From Cloacimonetes bacterium UBA4175 (lineage in GTDB: Bacteria; Cloacimonadota; Cloacimonadia; Cloacimonadales; Cloacimonadaceae), in NCBI GenBank assembly GCA_002379855.1, contig DFUX01000015.1, forward strand, positions 1 to 29,703: a stretch of 29,703 nt of DNA. Direction: 5' to 3'. The position numbers and the translations under genes are program-made. Below, in pieces: positions 8,334 through 16,558 of this stretch. Numbering within the stretch: the stretch's first letter is position 1; every line of letters begins with the position of its first letter. The notes under the pieces were generated by a model that had not been told where the DNA came from, made no database searches, and saw nothing but the letters and a program-made list of their open reading frames with translations.

Positions 8334-8546
8334 TCAGGGATTGACCCGGATAATGTTGATTGCCTGGGTTCCCTTGTCTGTTTCCATCAAGTCGAAAGTT
8401 ACAATCTCATCCTGTTCCAAAACTTTCAGATCCCTGGGTGAGTTGGTCACGATGGATTTCCAGTGCACGAAATATTCTTTGTTGTCTTCCGTTATAATAA
8501 AGCCGTAACCTTTATTTTTGTTGAACCATTTGACTTTGCCTTTCAT
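8334..8546 (-). CDS. csp: Cold-shock domain protein (CspA family)
   Basis: This is a 70-residue single-domain OB-fold protein that binds single-stranded RNA/DNA, acting as an RNA chaperone. It begins MKGKVKWFNKNKGYGFI, where KGYGFI is RNP1; RNP2 is YFVHWKSI. The usual RNP2 is FVHFSAI, so Trp replaces the second aromatic Phe and Lys the small residue, a mild departure. The domain ends at TQAINIIRV. GAGGT lies 6 bases before the ATG. The gene is divergent from the receiver-domain operon and has its own terminator, so it is probably monocistronic. Confidence 0.95.
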   Translation of the reverse strand: MKGKVKWFNKNKGYGFIITEDNKEYFVHWKSIVTNSPRDLKVLEQDEIVTFDLMETDKGTQAINIIRVNP

Positions 8547-8572
8547 TGATACCTCATAAAGTTAGTTAATCC

Positions 8573-8600
8573 ATTAATAATATAAGCCATATTCAGTCAA
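8573..8600 (-). promoter_or_regulatory. Possible sigma-70-type promoter for csp
   Basis: On the - strand, TTGACT (8600-8595) is followed after 16 bases by ATTAAT (8578-8573), about 26 bases upstream of the csp ATG. The region is strongly AT-rich compared with the genes on either side. The -10 match is only moderate, and the promoter consensus of this lineage is not known to me. Confidence 0.35.
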
Positions 8601-8766
8601 TATAAAAGTGAAATCTTGCAACTTATTTGTTAATCCGAGTCTGGCTTGAGTTTTTTTCATTGACTTTTAGGACAGGCGCGGGAAACTTGCCTTGCTGGTT
8701 CTGGTGTGCAACTGCCTATATTGGCGGTGTCTTGCGCCCAAGCCAAGAACGTGCATAGAGGTTTGC

Positions 8767-9126
8767 TTGAATAGTTCCCGGATTCTGCTGGTCGATGATG
8801 ACAGGCTGCTGCGAGAGGTAATTGGAGAGTTCCTCGCTTCCCGTGGTTTTGAGGTCGATACTGCGGAAGACGGATTCCAGGCGCTCATCAAATTCTCCCC
8901 GGGAAAGTATAACCTGATCATGATAGACTGCGTAATGAAAAGCATGAGCGGGCTACAGTTGATGCAGAGCATCCAAAAGCGTGACCCCAATGCTTTTTGC
9001 CTGATTATGACCGGCTACCAGTATCTGGAACAGGTGCAATCAGTCATGCGGGAAGGTTTTTCAGACTACATTGTCAAGCCATTTCGCCTGCTGGAACTCC
9101 TCAATCTGGTTAAGAAATATGTATGA
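8767..9126 (+). CDS. Stand-alone receiver-domain response regulator
   Basis: A 119-residue CheY-like receiver with no output domain. The acidic pocket is D10-D11-D12 (ILLVDDD), the phospho-acceptor is D54 (MIDCVMK), the switch Thr is T82 (IMTGY) and the conserved Lys is K104 (IVKPF). All phosphorylation residues are present. I chose TTG 8767 because AGAGG lies 5 bases upstream and it places the first strand at residues 5-9. The frame is open back to TTG 8692, but the extra 25 residues (many Cys and Arg) do not resemble a receiver. No histidine kinase is in the window. It overlaps the next gene by 8 bases, so it is probably co-transcribed with the transferase and ddl. The output partner is unknown. 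Confidence 0.88.
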   Translation: MNSSRILLVDDDRLLREVIGEFLASRGFEVDTAEDGFQALIKFSPGKYNLIMIDCVMKSMSGLQLMQSIQKRDPNAFCLIMTGYQYLEQVQSVMREGFSDYIVKPFRLLELLNLVKKYV

Positions 9127-10027
9127 CCTGCTGCTTCGGGAACCCTCTTCTGAGGGTTTAGGCTCGTCCATTCCGGTCTGGATCCATCCTGACTTTCTTC
9201 AGGCTGTCGCGTCGTTGCATGGTGCAAAATGCTGGCAACTGATCTGCTATAAGGGTGAGCAGTTGGTCGCTGCTTTGCCTGTCTTCGAGAAACGTAACTT
9301 GGGAATATCCCGTCTGATCTCGCCTCAGATCGCTTACTATCAGGGATTGTGGTTTTGGTGGGAAGAGGGACGCGCTCCCAATCGAATTCTGTTGGATGAG
9401 CTTCGTGTAATCGGCGAGGTGGCAGAATATCTCAAAAAACGCTATCGCCTCCTGCACTTCAATCTCGCGCCTCATAACAAAGATGTGCGGGGTTTTGTCT
9501 GGAGCGGATTGAAGGCAAAACCGCTTTATACCTTTGTACACAACTTGGGACAGCCTTACTGTCTTCTCAGAGACGAACGCAAAAAACTCAGGTTGGCAGA
9601 AGAGCAGAATTACGTCTGGGAAGAGAGATTTGCCCCGCGGCAATTCATTGACCTGCATAAAAGCTTGTACACCCGCAAAGGGAAACAATTCAATATAGGA
9701 TATCCTGAATTGGAACAATGGCTTTGCCAGTTACAGCAAAAAAAGCTGCTCAGCCAGTTCAACCTGGTAAAAGACGGTGAGATTGTGAGTTCCAACATTG
9801 TCCTGAGCGGTGAAGCTGAAGACTGCGCTTATACCATCATGCGCAGCACAAGGGAAGAAGACCTGCGCCTGGGGGCCAGCACCCTGCATAGCAAACTGCT
9901 GGTGGAAACGCTGGCAGGCAGGTATCGCAGCCTGGATTTCTGCGGGGCAAACACCCCTGAAGTTGCACGCTTCAAAGCCGCCATGGGCTTCCAGTTGCAG
10001 GTTTTTTACCAAATATCAAACAGGTGA
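9119..10027 (+). CDS. FemAB-related / GNAT-fold acyl- or aminoacyl-transferase
   Basis: A 302-residue protein whose C-terminal half looks like the GNAT-fold family that includes FemAB and BioF2-like (Acetyltransf_6) proteins. The supporting motif is RLGASTLHSKLLVETL followed by LDFCGANTPEVARFKAAMGF (about residues 272-292). This matches the family pattern in which a 'DFxGxNxPxVxxFKxxxG' segment precedes the last strands (here LQVFYQI). The start is ATG 9119, overlapping the receiver gene; the upstream in-frame ATG 9071 lies deep inside that gene. FemAB enzymes add amino acids to peptidoglycan stem peptides; relatives acylate other molecules. The position just before ddl makes a cell-wall role plausible, but the substrate cannot be told from sequence. 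Confidence 0.7.
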   Translation: MYDLLLREPSSEGLGSSIPVWIHPDFLQAVASLHGAKCWQLICYKGEQLVAALPVFEKRNLGISRLISPQIAYYQGLWFWWEEGRAPNRILLDELRVIGEVAEYLKKRYRLLHFNLAPHNKDVRGFVWSGLKAKPLYTFVHNLGQPYCLLRDERKKLRLAEEQNYVWEERFAPRQFIDLHKSLYTRKGKQFNIGYPELEQWLCQLQQKKLLSQFNLVKDGEIVSSNIVLSGEAEDCAYTIMRSTREEDLRLGASTLHSKLLVETLAGRYRSLDFCGANTPEVARFKAAMGFQLQVFYQISNR

Positions 10028-10032
10028 AAGTT

Positions 10033-10971
10033 ATGAATAGAATTACAGTCCTTCTGGGCGGGGATTCCTCCGAGCGCGAAATCTCCCTGCTTAGCGGAAA
10101 AGCCATCGCCAACGCTTTGCGCTCCCTGGGAAACGATGTGTTGGAGGTCAATCCCGCGGCTGAACGGGATTTTTGCCAAGTGATTAGCCAGATTAAGGAT
10201 TTCGGCTCTGATCTGGTGTTCCTTGGCCTGCACGGGGGAGCTGGAGAAAACGGTGAGATACAGGCCGCCCTTTCCCAGGCGGGGCTGCGCCATACCGGCT
10301 CGGGATACAAATGTTGCGCTCTGACGATGGATAAATATGTCTCCAAACTCGTTGCGGCAGCCGAGGGAATACCTGTGCCAGACCACATTCTGATGCGCGG
10401 GGACTATCTGCAGGACTACAATGATCCCAACGACTACCAGGGCATAGCAGACCATCTGGGTCTGCCGCTGATCGCCAAGCCCAACGACGGCGGTTCCTCT
10501 GTGGGCATATCCAAAGTGGAGCGCATCGAACAACTCAAACCTGCTGTCCAACTGGCGCTCCAGTATTCTTCCAGCGTCCTGCTGGAAAGGTTTATCGCCG
10601 GTCGCGAACTCACGGTGACGGTTTTGGCTGGCAAAGCCCTGCCTCTGGTGGAGATCAAACCCAAAAGCGGCTGGTATGACTATGGCAATAAGTATAAAAA
10701 GGGCAGTTCAGACTACATTGTCCCCGCTGAAGTGGATGAATCGCTGTCCCAGCTCGCGCAGCTATACGCAGAAAGGCTCTGGCAGGCGTTTGGCTGTGCC
10801 GGGTATGCCAGGATGGACTTCCGCTACGATGGGGAGAAGCCCTATTTCCTGGAGGTCAACACCCTGCCGGGAATGACCGAACTCAGCCTGACTCCCATGG
10901 CGGCCAAAGCTGTGGGCTTGAGCTTCAACGATCTGATCAGCACTATTGTAGAGCTGGCTCTCAAGGGTTAA
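10033..10971 (+). CDS. ddl: D-alanine--D-alanine ligase
   Basis: Ddl makes the D-Ala-D-Ala dipeptide for peptidoglycan precursors, in the cytoplasm, with ATP. The ATP-grasp family motifs are clear: GGDSSEREIS (9-18), GLHGGAGENGEIQ, then AKPNDGGSSVGIS, then WYDYGNKYKKGSSDYIVPA in the omega-loop area. The Mg2+/ATP site is EVNTLPGMTE (274-283). The tyrosine-bearing WYDY..KY segment fits a D-Ala rather than a D-lactate ligase, by family knowledge. ATG 10033 is preferred because AGGTGA lies 5 bases upstream; GTG 10024 in frame is the alternative. At 312 residues it is normal. In many bacteria ddl sits in the dcw cluster between murC and ftsQ; here it is about 4 kb away, in an operon with a receiver and a FemAB-like protein. 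Confidence 0.96.
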   Translation: MNRITVLLGGDSSEREISLLSGKAIANALRSLGNDVLEVNPAAERDFCQVISQIKDFGSDLVFLGLHGGAGENGEIQAALSQAGLRHTGSGYKCCALTMDKYVSKLVAAAEGIPVPDHILMRGDYLQDYNDPNDYQGIADHLGLPLIAKPNDGGSSVGISKVERIEQLKPAVQLALQYSSSVLLERFIAGRELTVTVLAGKALPLVEIKPKSGWYDYGNKYKKGSSDYIVPAEVDESLSQLAQLYAERLWQAFGCAGYARMDFRYDGEKPYFLEVNTLPGMTELSLTPMAAKAVGLSFNDLISTIVELALKG

Positions 10972-10990
10972 TCCCTCCCAATATAACGCG

Positions 10991-11021
10991 CAAAAAAAGC
11001 CCGGATGATTTTCTCCGGGCT
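10991..11021 (-). terminator. Terminator after gap, between convergent genes
   Basis: A perfect 8-bp stem, AGCCCGGA (10998-11005) with TCCGGGCT (11014-11021), has an 8-base loop. Read on the - strand it is followed by a run of T (bases 10998-10992), making a canonical terminator for gap, which ends at 11047. For ddl on the + strand the same hairpin lacks a good T-run (ATTCATT follows), so termination there would be weaker. Confidence 0.88.
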
Positions 11022-11046
11022 ATTCATTGGTATGTTTTCTCAGTTG

Positions 11047-12300
11047 TCAGGGTGTATTCTTATCAACATGGCTGATTAGCCTGCTCAGGCAATTGACGTA
11101 GGAACCGAGTTCGTTGTCATACCAGCCGAAGATCTTGGCATGGGTCACCGGAACCTTCACATCCAGTCCATTCTTGATTCCGGCAGCTTCCAGGGCTTCC
11201 CTGGGGACGGGAATGAAACCGGTCTTGGTGTCGGTTTCATGTGCTTCGATGGTTACCGCCGCCTGGCTGCCAATCATATCGACCGACACATTTTGTCTTT
11301 CGGTATATATGAGCAAATCTTTTTGGGTGGTTTCTGACGCATCCTTGAACACTTTATTGAGCAGCGCGCGGTTGACGATGGCTTCGTTTTTATCGTCCAG
11401 GCCGGTTTGGAAGGTGGCGTTCAGGATTATCAGAGACACCGTGTTGGTGGGAATGCGCACCGAATCCGCCATGAATCCCACACTCTTGATTTCGGATATC
11501 ACCTGCATCAAAGCTTTGGCCGCGCCGGTTGTGCTGAGGATGATGTTGTTCATCAGCGAGCGTGACTTACGCAGGTCTGAAGCCCCGGTTTTGGGTACTG
11601 AATCCAGGATGCTTTGTGTGTTTGTGGCGGCGTGGATGGTGGTCATGCAGGCTGTCATGATCTTGGATGTCGCCTCGTTTTCCAGCAGGGGTTTGATCAT
11701 GTGGGCCAAGCCTGTGGTGGTGCAGGAAGCAGCGGAGATCACATTGTGTTTCTGGGGGTCGTATTCATCGTGGTTGATGCCATAGATCATTGTTATGGCG
11801 TCAGGATTCTGGTCGATGGGGCCGGATTTGCTTTTGAAAGGCGCGGAGGTAATCACTTTCACGGCTCCGGCCGCCAGATGGCCTCTCAGACAGGGTTTGC
11901 CGCCATCGGGCATGAGGTTCGGATCCACAAAATTACCAGTGCAGTCGGCCACTATGCGCACGCCCTCAGCCTGCCAGTTGATATCCTTGGGATCGCGGGC
12001 GGTGCGTAAGATTTTCACCGGGATGCCCTCTATTTCCAAAAGTTGTTGGGTGGGATCCAGGATTTTGATCTCGGCTTTCCTGCCCACGCATCCGAACAGG
12101 AATTTGTGCAGATTGCCATAGGTAGAATCAGTCTCGATCACCTGAATCAGGTCGTCCATGGTCTTTCCCACTTCCCTGCCGCAGTTGACGATAATACCTT
12201 CAAAGTTGCGCAAGTGGATCTGGTTCCACAAGAGCAGCTTACCTATCCTGCCGAGTCCGTTGATTCCCAGCAGTTTCTTGTTTTGCAGATTGAGGTTCAT
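11047..12300 (-). CDS. gap: Glyceraldehyde-3-phosphate dehydrogenase, atypical long form
   Basis: The enzyme oxidises glyceraldehyde 3-phosphate with phosphate and a nicotinamide cofactor. It shows the Rossmann NGLGRIGK (14-21), catalytic C193 in SAASCTTTGLAH, the paired His223 in TIHAATNTQ and a C-terminal WYDNELGSY. Several points are unusual. It is 417 residues against about 335 for the common form. The second Cys of the CTTNC motif is absent, the end reads WYDNELGSY instead of WYDNEWGY, and the end of beta-2 reads VNCGRE where NAD-dependent enzymes carry Asp (VND). That last change removes the residue that selects NAD over NADP. The start is ATG 12300 with AAGGAG 6 bases upstream; the frame runs further upstream but into the preceding gene. 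It lies 34 bases after the PPDK-like gene and is probably co-transcribed. Confidence 0.9.
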   Translation of the reverse strand: MNLNLQNKKLLGINGLGRIGKLLLWNQIHLRNFEGIIVNCGREVGKTMDDLIQVIETDSTYGNLHKFLFGCVGRKAEIKILDPTQQLLEIEGIPVKILRTARDPKDINWQAEGVRIVADCTGNFVDPNLMPDGGKPCLRGHLAAGAVKVITSAPFKSKSGPIDQNPDAITMIYGINHDEYDPQKHNVISAASCTTTGLAHMIKPLLENEATSKIMTACMTTIHAATNTQSILDSVPKTGASDLRKSRSLMNNIILSTTGAAKALMQVISEIKSVGFMADSVRIPTNTVSLIILNATFQTGLDDKNEAIVNRALLNKVFKDASETTQKDLLIYTERQNVSVDMIGSQAAVTIEAHETDTKTGFIPVPREALEAAGIKNGLDVKVPVTHAKIFGWYDNELGSYVNCLSRLISHVDKNTP

Positions 12301-12334
12301 GATCTTCTCCTTCTGTGTATTTTTATTGATTCTG

Positions 12335-15300
12335 TTAAACTCGTATCTTTTCAACCGGGTAATGTCCAAGATAAATGCCCCCGCTTCCTGCGTCAAGGGC
12401 GATGGCATCCCCGTTGCGCAGGTTTACAGTTCCAATCCTGCAGTGCGACTTGGCTTCAAAGACCTTCAGCTCCCGGCAGTTGACAATGCCGATGATGCCC
12501 AGGCGGGAGGCGGTCACGGCCGCGTGTGAGGTTACTCCTCCCCTCGCGGTGAGCAAGCCCTGGCAATCGAAAAGAAGATCCATATCATCGGGGACAGTGT
12601 CCGGCCTCACCAGGATAATGGGCAGGCCGCTTTCCTTGAGAGAATCGATGTCCTCCCGGGAAAAAGCCACCAGGCCGTTCAACACGCCTTTGCCGATGCC
12701 GATGCCCCTTCCAATGAGCTGCAGATCCTGCTTGGGAGTGTTAAAGACCGTGTATTCCCTGGATTTGGCGATCACCTGGTTCCGTGTCTGGAGGATAAAC
12801 AACTGCTCTTCCTGGGGGCCTTCGAAAGTGAATTCTATTTCCTGGTGCGGATAGCCCCGTTCTTCGATCAGTTGCCTGGCGATTCGTTCCAGACGGTTGT
12901 AGATCAAGGGGAAATCCGCTTCCAAAGACTTGCCGGGGTCGCTCTTGGAGCGTTCACGCTGGGCTTCGGAAATGGGCAGGGTGTGCACCAGGCCAGCCAC
13001 CACATCCTCGCCCTGGCTGCAGAGGGTAAAATCCCCGTTGAGGTTGATGCCGGGCTTTTTGCTGTGCACGCTGTGGGTGAAGAGCACTCCAGTACCGGAA
13101 TCAGGGCTGATGTTTCCCAACACCATGCGTTGCACGATCACGGCCGTGCCCCATTCATCCGCGATGTGCATTTTCTGGCGGTAGAGCCTGGCGCGTTCCG
13201 TATTCCAGCTATCCAGAACATGCACAATGGCTTGCTTGAGCTGCAGAAACGGATCCTGTTGCATTTCTATCCCGTGCCCGGCCAAGACCTGTTTGTAATC
13301 AGCGCACATCTGCTTCATTTGTTCGGGAGTGAACTGTGTTTTGAGGCTGACGCCGTGACGGTTCTTATATTCGATCATTACCGCGTCAAACTCGTCGCGG
13401 TCGATGTTGTAGGCCATGCCCCAGCTTTGGATGAGACGCCGGTAGCAATCCCAGGCAGTCCAGCCGAAATTGTGCTTATGGCTCAGGCTTTCCGTGATCT
13501 CGTCGTTCATGCCGATATTTAAAAAGGTGTTCATCGCTCCGGGCAGCGACATTGCAGCTCCAGAGCGCGCAGAAAACAACAGCGGGGACTGGGGATTGCC
13601 GAAACCCAGGCCGGTGCGCGCTTCCAGTAATCCGACATTGTGCCTCAGATATTCATCAAGTTCGCTGGAGATATCCGGATGGGCGCTGATTACGCCCCGA
13701 TGGCTGAAAAGCTCCGTCGTGATCACAAAACCGGGGGGGATGGGGAACTCGTAGCGGTGCATCCTTTTCAGGAAAAAGCCCTTGGAACCAAGCAACACCT
13801 GGTTTTCGCCCCGGGTGTCCCGGCTGTCCAAATGGATGAACAGCCTGTCCGGATCGTAGCTCATCACGCGTCTGACATCCTCGGGCTGGAAAATGGACTT
13901 CATATTGTTCAGGGAGAGGATGATCTGCGCCGTGAAGTTATCCAGTTCCTGCACCAGGAATGATGAGGAAAGCAGCTTGCGGTAAAACTCTTCCGCCTGC
14001 TTCTGGATCACGCTTTTGGGGGTTCCGGGAGGGCTAATGATGCCCAGTTCGAACTCGTGGTCGTAAAAGCGGTAAAAATACTCGTCGATGATCTCGTTGA
14101 TGCTGTCTTTCAGCAGTTGAAAGATATCCCTGTATTGGTTCAGGGACAAGGTGGCGATCTGGCGGCTGGATTTCAACATCTCCAAAGCCGACCCGAATGC
14201 CTCGTTGTTGATCCCTTCATGCTGTAGCACCAGATGGATCAGCTCCATAACCCTGACGATGCGCTTGAGTATTTTGGCGGAGATATAGGAGAGGTTGATC
14301 TGCGCGACATGCCTTTCGATCAGGCGTTTGATCACGTTTTCCAGCCGGAAGATCATCCCGAAGGCTTCCAGTTTCGGCTCCCGGTATTGCCCGTACATCG
14401 ATGGGATGCCTGCCGCGATATGCCTCTTGTAATATATGTTTTCCCAACCCTGGCTGGGTTTGGGATCCAGGATGACCCCATTGAGGATGCCGATATACTC
14501 CAGCATCTGGCGGATGGCGCTCTCGTAATCGGCGCGGCGCAGGGCTTGTTGCAGCTTGTATTCGGCTTTCTGGTCAAAGAACGGATAACGCTTGAGGAAT
14601 TTTACAATGTCGTAAGGATCGAGGTTATACTTGTCCAGCAGCAGGTAATATATGTGGCAGAGGTTGATCAGCCGCTTTTGCTCGTATCCGGGATTTTCGC
14701 CAAATTCCCCGAACAACCTGGATACCCGTTGCCAGGACAGGTTCAGCAGCTTGTCCGGATCCAGTCCTTTTTTATCCAAAAAGCTCCGCAGGAACCTGTG
14801 TTGCGCCTGGGTCTGCCCGTCGGGTTGAGAGATATAGAAAGCCACGTCTGCGGGGATGATGCCATCCAGGTGGCTGGGATCCAGGTCATGCCAAAACCAC
14901 ATGATCTGGCGCACCAGGTTGATATGGGTATTGTTGCTTTCCGTGTGCACCTGCTTGCGCAGAAAGTGGATCAGGCGGTCGCTTCTGCCGCTCATCTCGT
15001 CGATGGCGGTCGTGTAATCCCTTATTTCCCCTTCCGCGCCAATCTCGTTGAAAAAGACCGGGAACAGCCTCAGCAGGTGTTTCACTTGCACGAAATAGGG
15101 TTTGATATCGGAGTTCAGGAACTGGCTGACGTCTTTTTGGAAGAGGTCGGTATCGGAAATGAACACCCCTTTGACCGTCAGGTTGATGATCAGGGCGGAG
15201 AGCAGTTCCTCGGTGCGGGGCATATCCATGCCGATTAGTTCCAGCCAGACCCGGATATTCTTGATGTGGTTTTTATCGGCGCATATCTGCCACTCTTTGT

Positions 15301-16447
15301 TGATCTCGACCTTTCCGGGGGGGACAAAGCCCAGGTCAATGGTCTTGCGCACGCATCTCTGGATAAGCTCGCCATCCTGGGTGCTGATCACGGCCCTGCC
15401 AATCGTGAGGACGCAATCGAGCACGATGCTCTGGTGGGTGGCGCGGAACCCCTTGAGCGAGTCGAACACAGAATCCAGCAACAGCATTATCTGGTGGGGA
15501 TTCATGGCGTTTTGCAGGTCGGCAAGCTGGCGGTTCAGATCCCAGAGCAGGTGGTCGGAAAGGTCGGCCATGCCCGGCAGGGCAAGCAGGTAAAAGATGT
15601 AATGTATCCTGGCGTTCAGACCCGTAAAACTGCCAATCAGCGAACGGTGCAAGGCGGCTATCTCGCCGTAGGAGGGGATTTTTTCCAGGTCGGAGGATCG
15701 GGTGGCGGCTTGCAGCTCGCTCTTGAGGCGCTGAAAGTAAGCCTTGCCGATCTGTCCGCTCAGCTTTTCCACCTGGGGCAGGAGGGGGTCCTGGAGCCGG
15801 GCATGCCAGTTTTCGATATCTGTCATGGCCTCCCACTCGGCGAGGGAACCTGCCAGTTGCGCCAGCAGGAAATCCCCGGCCCGCGCTTCAAACTCCCGGC
15901 TGTCTTCAGAATCCAGGCGCCGGATCACCTTAAAGAGGCTTTTCCGGCAATATCCGGACGCATGGGTGAACAGCCCGGGCTCCTCTCCAGCCCAATCCTC
16001 CAAAAAAGCCAGGGCTCCAAAGTAGAGGTGCTGGGGAATCTCCCCAAACTCCGCCAGCGCCGACACCAGCTCCAGATACTCTTGCAGCAGCCTTTTCCTC
16101 AGCGCTTTGCTTTGAGCCAGGGAGCGCATGCGGTCCACCAGGCTGAAGATCACGCTTACAGCCCTATCCCTCTCCGGATGGCGCGCGTAGAGCCACAGGT
16201 CGGGGATCAGGCTTTGCCGCATCAGGTTCAGGGCCAGTTCCAGATTGGCAAAGGGGTGGTAAAGCTCGTCCAAAAATGCCCTGAAGCGTTGATGGATGCC
16301 AAAATAATCCATGCTCAGGCCAAGCAGCCACAAGGCATCCGGCGGAATCTCTATTGAGGCAACTCTGGTCAGGGCAAGGTTGTCCACCAGAGCCTTTGAT
16401 TTGAGATCTTCCAATACTCCCTCAGGGTGAAATTTACTTTCTTCCAT
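12335..16447 (-). CDS. Large protein with PPDK-type ATP-grasp and phosphohistidine domains, no PEP barrel
   Basis: A 1370-residue protein in two parts. Residues 1 to about 870 are helix-rich with no motif I recognise. From about 875 it follows pyruvate phosphate dikinase: LGSKGFFLKRM, then PIPPGFVITTE, RSGAAMSLPGAMNTF, QRMVLGNISPDSGTGV and QGEDVVAGLVHT, then IEFTFEGPQEEQLFILQTRN. The swivelling domain carries the phosphoryl-accepting His1308 in TARGGVTSHAAVTAS. The protein ends about 62 residues later, so the PEP/pyruvate TIM barrel of PPDK and PEP synthase is missing. It may pass phosphate from ATP to another acceptor, as glucan water dikinase and rifampicin phosphotransferase do, or work with a separate barrel subunit. 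The ATG at 16447 has no obvious Shine-Dalgarno. gap follows 34 bases downstream, hinting at central carbon metabolism. Confidence 0.85.
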   Translation of the reverse strand: MEESKFHPEGVLEDLKSKALVDNLALTRVASIEIPPDALWLLGLSMDYFGIHQRFRAFLDELYHPFANLELALNLMRQSLIPDLWLYARHPERDRAVSVIFSLVDRMRSLAQSKALRKRLLQEYLELVSALAEFGEIPQHLYFGALAFLEDWAGEEPGLFTHASGYCRKSLFKVIRRLDSEDSREFEARAGDFLLAQLAGSLAEWEAMTDIENWHARLQDPLLPQVEKLSGQIGKAYFQRLKSELQAATRSSDLEKIPSYGEIAALHRSLIGSFTGLNARIHYIFYLLALPGMADLSDHLLWDLNRQLADLQNAMNPHQIMLLLDSVFDSLKGFRATHQSIVLDCVLTIGRAVISTQDGELIQRCVRKTIDLGFVPPGKVEINKEWQICADKNHIKNIRVWLELIGMDMPRTEELLSALIINLTVKGVFISDTDLFQKDVSQFLNSDIKPYFVQVKHLLRLFPVFFNEIGAEGEIRDYTTAIDEMSGRSDRLIHFLRKQVHTESNNTHINLVRQIMWFWHDLDPSHLDGIIPADVAFYISQPDGQTQAQHRFLRSFLDKKGLDPDKLLNLSWQRVSRLFGEFGENPGYEQKRLINLCHIYYLLLDKYNLDPYDIVKFLKRYPFFDQKAEYKLQQALRRADYESAIRQMLEYIGILNGVILDPKPSQGWENIYYKRHIAAGIPSMYGQYREPKLEAFGMIFRLENVIKRLIERHVAQINLSYISAKILKRIVRVMELIHLVLQHEGINNEAFGSALEMLKSSRQIATLSLNQYRDIFQLLKDSINEIIDEYFYRFYDHEFELGIISPPGTPKSVIQKQAEEFYRKLLSSSFLVQELDNFTAQIILSLNNMKSIFQPEDVRRVMSYDPDRLFIHLDSRDTRGENQVLLGSKGFFLKRMHRYEFPIPPGFVITTELFSHRGVISAHPDISSELDEYLRHNVGLLEARTGLGFGNPQSPLLFSARSGAAMSLPGAMNTFLNIGMNDEITESLSHKHNFGWTAWDCYRRLIQSWGMAYNIDRDEFDAVMIEYKNRHGVSLKTQFTPEQMKQMCADYKQVLAGHGIEMQQDPFLQLKQAIVHVLDSWNTERARLYRQKMHIADEWGTAVIVQRMVLGNISPDSGTGVLFTHSVHSKKPGINLNGDFTLCSQGEDVVAGLVHTLPISEAQRERSKSDPGKSLEADFPLIYNRLERIARQLIEERGYPHQEIEFTFEGPQEEQLFILQTRNQVIAKSREYTVFNTPKQDLQLIGRGIGIGKGVLNGLVAFSREDIDSLKESGLPIILVRPDTVPDDMDLLFDCQGLLTARGGVTSHAAVTASRLGIIGIVNCRELKVFEAKSHCRIGTVNLRNGDAIALDAGSGGIYLGHYPVEKIRV

Positions 16448-16558
16448 CAAAAAACAGCGTTGCTTTCTGTCAAGCAGATAAGACTGGCATTCGCGCCAAT
16501 ATCCCCATAGCGCAATTTGCCAGCGCGAGGGGAACAGGTTTTGGAGCTGCCCTGAGGC

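Noticed and set aside
8692..8766. Upstream TTG start for the receiver-domain gene
   Set aside because: The extra 25 residues are Cys/Arg-rich and outside the receiver fold; TTG 8767 has AGAGG at the right distance.
14234..16357. Two long + strand ORFs (334 and 363 residues) opposite the PPDK-like gene
   Set aside because: They are antisense shadows: the - strand frame shows clear PPDK motifs and one continuous 1370-residue protein, while the + strand products match no family.
16468..16473. TTGACA on the - strand just before the PPDK-like gene
   Set aside because: It lies only 20 bases before the ATG, so a -10 at the right distance would fall inside the coding region; no good -10 is seen.
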